NCBI RefSeq assembly: GCF_022179765.1
Contig: NZ_BPRE01000004.1
Coordinates: 62,001-126,000 of the forward strand
Direction: 5' to 3'
Source of the DNA: Methylorubrum suomiense
GTDB taxonomy: Bacteria; Pseudomonadota; Alphaproteobacteria; Rhizobiales; Beijerinckiaceae
DNA length: 64,000 nucleotides
Position numbers and translations under genes: made by a program. The notes below the pieces were generated by a model that worked only from the letters and a program-made list of their open reading frames with translations, was not told the DNA's origin and did not search any database. Below are positions 56,730 through 64,000 of this stretch, in pieces (position 1 is the stretch's first letter; every line of letters starts with the position of its first letter).

Positions 56730-58067
56730 GTGGAGAATGTCGCGCGGGCCACTTTGGCGAGCGACCCGCGCCCTGACGACTCGAACCGAGCGGAGACTGA
56801 TCCGCATCCCCGCCCACCCGGCCGCAGACCGGGCGGCGCGCGTCCGGAACGCGCCGTGGTCGCGCTTCTTGCTGGACTCGTCGTCTGTGGTCTCGGCTGG
56901 ATGTATCGCGCGCCGATCATGGCTCGGCTCGGACCGACCGCATGGGAAGCGAGCCGGCCCGTCGCGGAGGATCCCGCCGAGGCCGCTTCCGAACCGAATG
57001 TCGTGACCCTCGACCGTGCCGGGCAGGCGCGGATCGGGCTCGCCTTCGGCGAAGCGAGCATCCGGCCGATCATTCTCCCGGTGCGCGCGCCCGGCACCGT
57101 CGCCTTCGACGAGCGGCGCGTCACACGCCTCAGGCCGCGCACCCAGGGGCGCGTCGTCGGTCTCGAAGTCCAACCGGGCGATGCCGTTCGCGCCGGACAG
57201 ACGCTCGCCACCCTCGACGCGGCGGGCGTGCTGGAAGCGCGCAGCGGTCTGGACGAGGCCCGCGCCGCCCTCGTCGAGACGCAGGCGACGGAAAGGGTCG
57301 CCGAGACCAACCTACGGCGCGGCCAGGATTTGCTGAAGATCGGCGGGGTCGCGCAGGTGGAGGTCGATCGGCGTCAGGTCGATCTCGCCAAGGCGCATGC
57401 CGCGGCGCTCTCGGCTCAGGCCAAGGTCGATCTCTACCGGGCACAATACGACCGGCTCGCACCGGAGCCGGGGGCCGGATCGAGCGTGAGCGCCATCGTC
57501 GCGCCGATCGATGGGGTGGTGACGAATGCGAATCTCACCCTCGGCGAGGTCGTCGAAAGCGAGCGCGATGCCTTCACCGTCGCGGACCCCTCGCGGGTGG
57601 TGGTTCTGGCCAATCTCTACGGCGCTGACATCGCCAGGGTGAAAGCCGGTGACACGGTCACCGTGCAGGCGCCGATCCCCGACCATCCGCGCTTCGAGGG
57701 GCAGGTGCGGTCGGTGAACGCTGCGGTCGACCCTGCGACCAACACCGCCCCGGCTCGGATCGAGATCGCCAATCCGGACGGCTTGCTCCGCGCGAATATG
57801 TTCGTCTCCGTCGAGATCGCCGCCGATTTGGGACGTTCGGGCGTGACGGTCCCGGCGGCTGCTTTGCAGCAGACGGAAGCGGGTCCCATCGCGTTCGTCC
57901 GCACGGCGCCCGACCGCTTCGAGAAGCGGTCGCTGATCCTCGGCGTCCAGCGTGCCGATTGGGTGGAGATTCGCTCGGGTATCACTGTGGGCGAAAGCGT
58001 GGCGACGCAAGGAAGCTTCGGGCTCAAGGCGATCCTCCTGTGGGCGCTGCTCGGTGGGGCGGAGTGA
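56730..58067 (+). CDS. RND efflux periplasmic adaptor subunit (CzcB-like)
   Basis: About 445 residues from GTG 56730; GTG 56667 upstream is possible, and no ribosome site settles it. A membrane anchor (AVVALLAGLVVCGLGWMYRA) is followed by the adaptor fold: RLRPRTQGRVVGLEVQPGDA, VRAGQTLATLDAAGVLEARS (lipoyl half), a helical hairpin, IVAPIDGVVTNANLTLGEVV, the beta barrel (VTVQAPIPDHPRFEGQVRSV) and a C-terminal membrane-proximal domain. It ends 7 nt before the pump gene and is divergent from the two-component genes. Confidence 0.88.
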   Translation: MENVARATLASDPRPDDSNRAETDPHPRPPGRRPGGARPERAVVALLAGLVVCGLGWMYRAPIMARLGPTAWEASRPVAEDPAEAASEPNVVTLDRAGQARIGLAFGEASIRPIILPVRAPGTVAFDERRVTRLRPRTQGRVVGLEVQPGDAVRAGQTLATLDAAGVLEARSGLDEARAALVETQATERVAETNLRRGQDLLKIGGVAQVEVDRRQVDLAKAHAAALSAQAKVDLYRAQYDRLAPEPGAGSSVSAIVAPIDGVVTNANLTLGEVVESERDAFTVADPSRVVVLANLYGADIARVKAGDTVTVQAPIPDHPRFEGQVRSVNAAVDPATNTAPARIEIANPDGLLRANMFVSVEIAADLGRSGVTVPAAALQQTEAGPIAFVRTAPDRFEKRSLILGVQRADWVEIRSGITVGESVATQGSFGLKAILLWALLGGAE

Positions 58068-58074
58068 GGGCGCC

Positions 58075-61000
58075 ATGACGGCTTGGTTCGCGCTTCTGAT
58101 CCGCCGCCGCTGGCTCGTTCTGGTCCTCATGGTGTTGGGAACGGCGGGGGGAATTGCCAACATTGAGGGCCTGTCGATCGACGCGGTCCCCGACATCTCG
58201 CCCAAGCAGGTGATGATCCTCACCCTCTCGCCCGGGCTCGGACCGCTGGAAGTCGAGCGGCTGGTAAGCTTCCCGGTCGAGAGCGCCATGGCGGGAGCGC
58301 CGGGGCTCCTCAATCTTCGCTCCACCTCGCGCTTCGGCGTTTCGGCCGTCTACGTGACGTTCGAGGAGAGCATGCCGATCACGCAAGCGCGCGATCAAGT
58401 GTTCCAGCGCCTGTCTCAGGCCAAGGCGATGATGCCCACGGGCGTCGGTGAGCCGCAGATGGGACCGATGGCGACGGGCCTCGGCGAAATCTACCAATTC
58501 GAGTTGCGCGGGCCGGCCTACCCGCCGATGGAGCTCAAGCGCATCCTGCAATGGACGATCGCGCCGCGGCTGAAGCTGACCCCCGGTATCGCCGACGTGA
58601 ACATCTATGGCGGCGAGATGCCGACCTACGAAGTGCAGGTCTCGGCTCAGGCGCTCCATCGGTACGGCGTGACCCTCGCCCAGGTCTACGCGGCATTGGC
58701 CGAGAACAACATGGCCCGCGGCGGGGCCTATCTGGAGCATAACGACCAGCAGCAGGTGATCCGCGGGCTCGGGCTCGCCAAGGATCCGGCCGATATCGCC
58801 ACCATCGTGGTCACCACCCAGGCCGGGGGGGTGCCGGTGACCGTGGCCGATCTCGGCGCCGTGGTCGAGGCCCCAAAGGTGCGGCTGGGCGCGGTCACCC
58901 GCGACGCGGCCGGCGAAACCGTGGTCGGCATCGCCATGATGCAGCAGGGGGAGAATGCGAGCGCCGTCGTGAGCCGGGTGAAGGCCACGATCGAGGAATT
59001 GCGCCCGCAATTGCCGCCGGGCATCGAGATCAGGCCGTTCTACGATCGATCCAGCTTGGTCGACCGGACGATTCACACGGTCGTGCTCAACGGAACCGAG
59101 GGTGCCGTCCTCGTCATCGTGGTGCTGCTCCTCCTGCTCGGCAACCTTCGCGCCGGGCTCGTCGTCGCCGTCGCGATCCCACTCTCCATGCTCATCGCCT
59201 TCGCCGGGATGCGGGCGCTCGGCCTGTCGGGCAATCTGATGAGCCTCGGCGCGATCGATTTCGGTCTGATCGTCGACGGTGCCGTCGTCATGGTCGAGAA
59301 CGTGATGCGCGCCCGCGGGGAGCATCCTGAGCGCCCGGCCCTCGACGTGATCCGCGATGCCGCCGCCGAGGTCGCCCAGCCGATCCTGTTCGCGGTGGCG
59401 ATCATCATTCTGGTCTATCTGCCGATCCTGGCGCTCGACGGCGTGGCGGGGAAGATGTTCCGGCCGATGGCCCTGGCCGTGATCCTGGCGCTCGCCGGCT
59501 CGCTCGTCCTCACCATGACCCTGATCCCGGTGCTTGCGGCGCTCGCCCTCGCCGGGCCGGGAATCGGCGAACGGGAAACGCGCCTCGTTCTGGGATTCCG
59601 GTGGCTCTACGCACCGATCCTGCAATGGGCGGAGCGGCACGCCGGTGTCACCGTTCTGGTGACGCTCGGTGTGTTCGGGGCAAGCTGCCTCGTCGCCACC
59701 CGGCTCGGCGGCGAGTTTCTGCCCAAGCTGTCCGAGGGTTCGATCGTCGTCACGTCCGAGAAGCTGCCCGGTATTAATCTCGCCGCCTCGCTCCAGACGG
59801 TGCGCCACATCGAGGCCGCGCTCAAAACCTTCCCGGAGGTGAAGCGGGTGGTCTCGCTGACGGGCAGTGCCGAGATCCCGACCGACCCCATGGGCGTCGA
59901 AGCGACCGACAGTTTCGTCACGCTTACCGATCCGCGGAGCTGGACGACCGCGACGACGCAGGATGGCCTCGTCGCCGCCTTCGCGAAGCGCCTGGCCGAG
60001 GAAGTCCCGGGCGTGGCCTATTCCTTCTCGCAGCCGATCCAGATGCGCATGGACGACCTGACCGAGGGGGTGCGCGGGGACGTGGCGATCAGCCTCTACG
60101 GGGATGACCTCGCCGTCTTGAAGGAGCGGGCCGATGCCATCGTGCGCACCGTGTCGGCCATTCCCGGCGCCGCCGATGTGAAGGCGGAAGCGCAAGCGGG
60201 CATGCCGGCGCTGTCGATCCAAATCGACCGTGCTGCTGCTGCCCGCTACGGCGTCAACGTGAGCGAGGTGCTCGACACCGTCGAGGCGATCGGCGGACGT
60301 ACCGCCGGAATGGTCTATCGGGACGACAATGCCATCACCGACATCGTCGTGAGGCTCGCCGCGAGCGACCGCGACGATCTCGAGCGCATTCGGGCCCTTC
60401 CGGTGGGTCGCAACGGCAGGGCGCTCGTGCCGCTCTCGCTCGTTGCCAGCGTCGAGGTCACTTCCGGTCCGGCCCAGATCAGCCGCGACCGGCTGCAACG
60501 ACGCATCTCGGTCCAGGCCAATGTGCGTGGGCGGGACGTGCAGAGCTTCGTTACCCAGGCTCAGGCCGCCGTCTCGGCGCAGGTTTCCCTGCCGCCGCGC
60601 TACGCCCTGGAATGGAGTGGTCAATTCCAGAATCTACAGGCGGCGGCCGCCCGCCTGTCTGTGGTCGTGCCGGCGGCCATGGCGGCAATCGTCGTGCTTC
60701 TGGTCGTGATGTTCTCCGATATCCGTCTCGCCGGGCTGATCTTCCTCAACGTGCCGATGGCGGCCACCGGTGGCATCGTTGCGCTCGCGGTGCGCGACAT
60801 GCCCTTCTCCGTCTCAGCTGCGGTGGGCTTCATCGCCACCTTCGGCATTGCGGTTCTCAATGGCGTGGTGCTGGTGAGCTATATCCGCGACCTCGAACGG
60901 GCCGGCCTCGGGCCCCGTGCGGCGGCGATGCGCGCGGCGGAGATGCGCCTGCGGCCGGTCGTGACGACGGCGCTCGTGGCGACGCTCGGCTTCCTGCCGA

Positions 61001-61209
61001 TGGCCCTCTCGACCGGTGCCGGCGCCGAGGTGCAGCGCCCGCTCGCCACGGTGGTGATCGGCGGCCTGATCACTGCGACCATCCTGACCCTGATCGTCCT
61101 ACCAACGGTCTATCCCGCCGTCGCTCGGCTGCGCCTGCCGTTCTTCGACAGGGCAGAGCGGGAGCGGCGCTCGCGGACGCTCGCCGGACAGGTCGCGTCC
61201 GACGCCTGA
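58075..61209 (+). CDS. Heavy-metal efflux RND pump (CzcA-like, DFG-VDGA type)
   Basis: A 1044-residue pump of full family length starting at ATG 58075. The N-terminal helix (RRRWLVLVLMVLGTAGGIAN) is followed by the HME signature region IDAVPDISPKQVMILTLSPG. TM4 motif at about 394-408: DFGLIVDGAVVMVEN, the form known for Zn/Co/Cd/Ni-type pumps rather than Cu/Ag ones. A second half (LGGEFLPKLSEGSIVVTSEK) repeats the porter and helices. With the upstream adaptor it makes a two-gene pump without an outer-membrane factor gene in view. Likely divalent-cation export; the metal is not fixed by sequence. Confidence 0.93.
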   Translation: MTAWFALLIRRRWLVLVLMVLGTAGGIANIEGLSIDAVPDISPKQVMILTLSPGLGPLEVERLVSFPVESAMAGAPGLLNLRSTSRFGVSAVYVTFEESMPITQARDQVFQRLSQAKAMMPTGVGEPQMGPMATGLGEIYQFELRGPAYPPMELKRILQWTIAPRLKLTPGIADVNIYGGEMPTYEVQVSAQALHRYGVTLAQVYAALAENNMARGGAYLEHNDQQQVIRGLGLAKDPADIATIVVTTQAGGVPVTVADLGAVVEAPKVRLGAVTRDAAGETVVGIAMMQQGENASAVVSRVKATIEELRPQLPPGIEIRPFYDRSSLVDRTIHTVVLNGTEGAVLVIVVLLLLLGNLRAGLVVAVAIPLSMLIAFAGMRALGLSGNLMSLGAIDFGLIVDGAVVMVENVMRARGEHPERPALDVIRDAAAEVAQPILFAVAIIILVYLPILALDGVAGKMFRPMALAVILALAGSLVLTMTLIPVLAALALAGPGIGERETRLVLGFRWLYAPILQWAERHAGVTVLVTLGVFGASCLVATRLGGEFLPKLSEGSIVVTSEKLPGINLAASLQTVRHIEAALKTFPEVKRVVSLTGSAEIPTDPMGVEATDSFVTLTDPRSWTTATTQDGLVAAFAKRLAEEVPGVAYSFSQPIQMRMDDLTEGVRGDVAISLYGDDLAVLKERADAIVRTVSAIPGAADVKAEAQAGMPALSIQIDRAAAARYGVNVSEVLDTVEAIGGRTAGMVYRDDNAITDIVVRLAASDRDDLERIRALPVGRNGRALVPLSLVASVEVTSGPAQISRDRLQRRISVQANVRGRDVQSFVTQAQAAVSAQVSLPPRYALEWSGQFQNLQAAAARLSVVVPAAMAAIVVLLVVMFSDIRLAGLIFLNVPMAATGGIVALAVRDMPFSVSAAVGFIATFGIAVLNGVVLVSYIRDLERAGLGPRAAAMRAAEMRLRPVVTTALVATLGFLPMALSTGAGAEVQRPLATVVIGGLITATILTLIVLPTVYPAVARLRLPFFDRAERERRSRTLAGQVASDA

Positions 61210-61283
61210 ACCCCCTGGCCGGCGATGGCACTGCCGGATGCGTGCCCCACGGCGCCCGAAGGCTTCACGCTTCTGCGGCGCCT

Positions 61284-62078
61284 TCAGACCTCGCCTTTGC
61301 GGCCCGCCGAGACACGCCCGCCATTCAGGCGGCGGAGCGAGACCTGAAGGCGAGCCTCCGCGGCCTTGACTTCGTTGAGGGCGCGGTGGGTGTAGTGGAT
61401 ATGCGCTTCCGCGGCTTCGGCCGCCGCCGCCCCGTCACCGGCCATGATGGCCTCGTAGATCTCTCGATGCTGCGCTCGCAGGCGATCGCGCGTCTCCGGC
61501 CGCGCGAACAGAGTCTCGCGGTTCTCGATCACGCCCCGGCGCAGCAATCCGGAGAGGGCCCGCATCGTGTGCAGGACGACGAGGTTGTGGCTGGCCTCGT
61601 AGAGCGCGATGTGGAAATCGATGTCCGCTTCGGCCTCGTCTCGCGCATCACCGCCATCGTGTGCCCGGTCGATACGCGCCATGCAGGTCGTCAACCGTTC
61701 GCGATCGACGGCGTTGGCCCGCTCGGCAGAGAGCCGCGCCGCCATCCGCTCCGTGGTCGCCCTGAACTCCAGGTAATCGTCCACGACCTCCGCATGCGAG
61801 GCGATGAGCGCGATCAACGGATCGGCGATGTCCCGCCCGAGTGGCGCGATCGAGCGACCCGACGATGTCGCGACGATGAGTCCTTCCTCCTCAAGCATCC
61901 GGATCCCTTGGCGCAAAGTCGGACGGGAGACATTGAGTTGCTGCGCCAGATCCCGCTCCGACAGCAGAAGATCGCCGGGGTTGAGCGCGCCTTCGACGAT
62001 CAGCTCTTTCAGATGACGTGCCGCGCTCTCCGCGACGCTCGCCCCTCTGAGACCGTTCTGCTCCATGACCCGCACCAT
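61284..62078 (-). CDS. lldR: FadR/GntR-family regulator, LldR-like
   Basis: A 264-residue regulator. The N-terminal winged helix reads LKELIVEGALNPGDLLLSER, then DLAQQLNVSRPTLRQGIRML and EEEGLIVATSSGRS. The C-terminal FCD domain has the metal-ligand pattern (DIDFHIALYEASHN, RDRLRAQHREIYEAI, HIHYTHRALNE). It is divergent from a lactate dehydrogenase gene, so a lactate-responsive LldR role is likely. A near-perfect 19-bp palindrome 73 bp before its start is its probable operator. Confidence 0.85.
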   Translation of the reverse strand: MVRVMEQNGLRGASVAESAARHLKELIVEGALNPGDLLLSERDLAQQLNVSRPTLRQGIRMLEEEGLIVATSSGRSIAPLGRDIADPLIALIASHAEVVDDYLEFRATTERMAARLSAERANAVDRERLTTCMARIDRAHDGGDARDEAEADIDFHIALYEASHNLVVLHTMRALSGLLRRGVIENRETLFARPETRDRLRAQHREIYEAIMAGDGAAAAEAAEAHIHYTHRALNEVKAAEARLQVSLRRLNGGRVSAGRKGEV

Positions 62079-62150
62079 TGTGATCGGCTTCCTCGTGAGG
62101 AGGCCTGCCGCAGGATAGCCTGGGAAAGTCAGAGATCCAATTGACGCCCC

Positions 62151-62169
62151 TGGTCAAATCATTTTACCA
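62151..62169. promoter_or_regulatory. Candidate LldR operator
   Basis: TGGTCAAATCATTTTACCA has TGGT-N11-ACCA symmetry with AAAT/ATTT inner arms; only two paired positions and the centre break the palindrome. FadR-family regulators, including LldR, commonly bind TGGT...ACCA sites. It lies between the divergent lldR-like and lldD genes. The rest of this 480-bp gap holds no gene I can support. Confidence 0.6.
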
Positions 62170-62559
62170 AGACGAGAGGCATCCGTGCCGGTCGGTTCGC
62201 CCGAACCCGTCGCCGGCGCGATGAGACGTGTGAACGTTGGCGACCGAAGTGCGGGGATTCGAAACCGTGGAGAGCTGCGGGGCGGTCGACCAAGATGTCG
62301 TCGAGGCAACGGTTCTGGGGGGAGAGCGCCGAGAGGCAGCAACCGGCCCGTCGCCGACATTCCGGGTCACGGCGTCTCTCAAATCTGGCCGCTCTCGGAC
62401 GTCTTCCGCGGTAGACCGGCGATGCGTGAGATTTGGATGCCGTCCTCCACGATGATCGGCGCAACTGTCGTGCCGTGACGCTTTCGGGCCGGATGCGAGC
62501 TTCTGCGACTGGCCTCCTTTCGATCCGACGAGGGCGCGTTGCGCCCGCAGGGACCCGTG

Positions 62560-63705
62560 ATGCGACTGAACAGCTGCCACAACTTCCACGACTTCCGGCG
62601 GATGGCGAAGAGCCGTCTGCCGGGGCCGATCTTCGATTACATCGATGGGGGGGCGGACGACGAGGACACCTACCGGCGCAACACGACGGCGTTCGACGCC
62701 TGCGATCTGATCCCGAACGTGCTGCGCGGCGTCGGCGACATCGACATGTCGGTGACGGTCATGGGCCAGAAGCTCGCTATGCCGGTCTATTGTTCGCCCA
62801 CGGCCCTGCAGCGGCTGTTCCACCACCGTGGGGAGCGTGCCGTGGCGGCGGCAGCGGGCAAGTTCGGGACGATGTTCGGTGTCTCGTCGCTTGGAACCGT
62901 CAGCCTCGAAGAGGCGCGCCGCCTCAGCGGCGGTCCGCAGGTCTACCAGTTCTACTTCCACAAGGACCGTGGCCTGAACCGGGCGATGATGGCCCGCGCC
63001 AAGGAGGCGGGCATTCAGGTGATGATGCTGACGGTGGACAGCATCACCGGCGGCAATCGCGAGCGCGACAAGCGGACCGGCTTCTCGATTCCCTTCCGGC
63101 TCACGCTGGGCGGCATGATGCAATTCGCGCTCAAGCCGACCTGGGCCATCAATTACGCGATTCATGAAAGCTTCAAGCTGCCGCAGCTCGACGGCCACGT
63201 GGATATGGGCGGCGGCGCGCTGTCGATCAGCCGCTACTTCACCGAAATGCTCGATCCCAGCATGTCGTGGGACGACGTCGCCGCAATGGTCCGGGAATGG
63301 GGCGGCCAGTTCTGCCTGAAGGGGGTCATGTCGGTGGAGGATGCCAAGCGCGCCGTCGAGATCGGCTGCACGGGCATCATTCTGTCGAACCACGGCGGTC
63401 GGCAGCTCGACGGCTCGCGCACGGCCTTCGACCAACTCGCCGAGATCGTCGACGCGGTCGGCGACCGGATCGATGTGATCATGGATGGCGGCGTGCAGCG
63501 CGGCACCCATGTGCTGAAGGCTCTCTCCGTCGGGGCGAAGGCCGTCGGCCTCGGCCGCTATTACCTCTTTCCCCTGGCGGCCGCCGGGCAGGAGGGCGTG
63601 GAACGAGCCCTTGAACTGATGCGGACCGAGATCGAGCGCGACATGCGTCTGATGGGATGTGCCTCGATCGATCAGCTCTCGCGGCAGAATCTCCGCTTCT
63701 CGTAA
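62560..63705 (+). CDS. lldD: FMN-dependent L-lactate dehydrogenase (alpha-hydroxy-acid oxidase family)
   Basis: A 381-residue enzyme, the usual LldD length, from ATG 62560 (GTG 62557 adjacent). It has a TIM-barrel: N-terminal HDFRRMAKSRLPGPIFDYID with GGADDE, substrate and FMN sites (YCSPTALQRLFHHRGERAVA, FGVSSLGTVSLEEA, YQFYFHKDRGLN), VDSITGGNRERDKRTGF, the catalytic histidine in SNHGGRQLDG and phosphate binding in IMDGGVQRGTHVLKALSVGA. It oxidises L-lactate (or a related 2-hydroxy acid) to the oxo acid, passing electrons to the membrane chain. Likely regulated by the divergent FadR-type gene. Confidence 0.92.
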   Translation: MRLNSCHNFHDFRRMAKSRLPGPIFDYIDGGADDEDTYRRNTTAFDACDLIPNVLRGVGDIDMSVTVMGQKLAMPVYCSPTALQRLFHHRGERAVAAAAGKFGTMFGVSSLGTVSLEEARRLSGGPQVYQFYFHKDRGLNRAMMARAKEAGIQVMMLTVDSITGGNRERDKRTGFSIPFRLTLGGMMQFALKPTWAINYAIHESFKLPQLDGHVDMGGGALSISRYFTEMLDPSMSWDDVAAMVREWGGQFCLKGVMSVEDAKRAVEIGCTGIILSNHGGRQLDGSRTAFDQLAEIVDAVGDRIDVIMDGGVQRGTHVLKALSVGAKAVGLGRYYLFPLAAAGQEGVERALELMRTEIERDMRLMGCASIDQLSRQNLRFS

Positions 63706-64000
63706 CACCAAGCGAGAGCCAGGGCATTCGAGGCGTCGGTCCTGAACAGCATCGAAAGCCCATCATCGCGGCGGGCGAGTGTTTCGCTCGCGCGAGGCTT
63801 CGGTCGCATCCGTGCTCTGCCGGCGGCCTGCGAAGTTATGGTAACCTTTCGGTAAACAGACATCCCTAACATCGTCTTAGGACATCGGACCGGATCGCAG
63901 CATCGCTCGTGAGGCGTGGCGAATGCGCGGAGGCCGCTCTCACGCCTCGCGTGCGGCGGCGATGCGGCTCAGCGAGCCCGGCCGGACCTCACGCTGTGCA
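63706..64000. other. Right end of window, no gene seen
   Basis: About 300 bp after lldD with no supported gene. The segment 63836-63860 (TTATGGTAACCTTTCGGTAA) is AT-richer and could hold a promoter for a gene beyond the window. Confidence 0.3.

Noticed and set aside
58024..60624. 866-codon minus-strand frame inside the second RND pump
   Set aside because: Asp/Gly/His/Arg-rich shadow translation; the plus strand is a full-length pump.

Overview
The window is GC-rich (roughly 65-70 %) proteobacterial DNA. Protein types and gene style (HWE and hybrid histidine kinases, a NepR-like anti-sigma protein, FecR/FecI, VIT transporter, MauE-type redox protein, CAT-anticodon tRNA) suggest an alphaproteobacterium of the Hyphomicrobiales, most likely Methylobacterium or a relative. 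This assignment is inferred, not computed. A plasmid-type initiator gene, a ParB relic, phage-like genes, an integrase beside a tRNA 3' fragment and several broken genes show that much of it is accessory DNA, either a large plasmid or a chromosome carrying integrated elements.

Layout. (1) 1-7.7 kb: a heavy-metal, probably copper, resistance operon on the + strand: RND adaptor, RND pump, two small secreted proteins, a Cys-rich four-helix copper store, a glutaredoxin-MauE fusion, a DUF4396 membrane protein and a tiny Cys/Met-rich secreted protein. (2) 7.7-9.2 kb: debris, namely a nonsense-interrupted gene and a relic of the umuC 3' end. (3) 9.6-24.0 kb: a sensory block with four hybrid histidine kinases, a single-domain response regulator, a multi-sensor HWE kinase and a NepR-like protein. 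A second umuC 3'-end relic lies at its right edge. (4) 24.2-27.7 kb: DUF2188 protein, diguanylate cyclase, hypothetical genes and a frameshifted gene. (5) 27.9-39.2 kb: a mosaic plasmid/phage island with a Rep_3-like initiator and iteron-like repeats, a ParB relic, a tail-like gene, many small unknown genes, a phosphoesterase, an integrase and a tRNA fragment. (6) 39.7-45.4 kb: a lower-GC iron-uptake set with esterase, STN-type TonB receptor, FecR and FecI. (7) 45.4-51.3 kb: a cobalamin-uptake operon (methyltransferase-btuB-btuF-btuC-btuD) behind a cobalamin riboswitch. (8) 51.3-54.3 kb: sparse DNA with a tRNA gene, a hypothetical gene and a VIT-family transporter. (9) 54.5-61.2 kb: a two-component system divergent from a second RND metal pump. 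(10) 61.3-63.7 kb: a FadR-type regulator divergent from an L-lactate dehydrogenase gene.

Working together: regions 1 and 9 export metal and buffer or chaperone copper. Regions 6 and 7 import iron chelates and cobalamin through TonB receptors, one set under a FecI/FecR switch and the other under a B12 riboswitch. Region 3 looks like a signalling hub, possibly feeding the general stress response (NepR plus HWE kinase) although phyR and ecfG are not in view. The most distinctive points are the riboswitch operon headed by an uncharacterised methyltransferase, the mosaic kinase block bracketed by umuC relics, the Cys/Met-rich 72-residue protein, and the set of disrupted genes and repeats around the plasmid-type origin.
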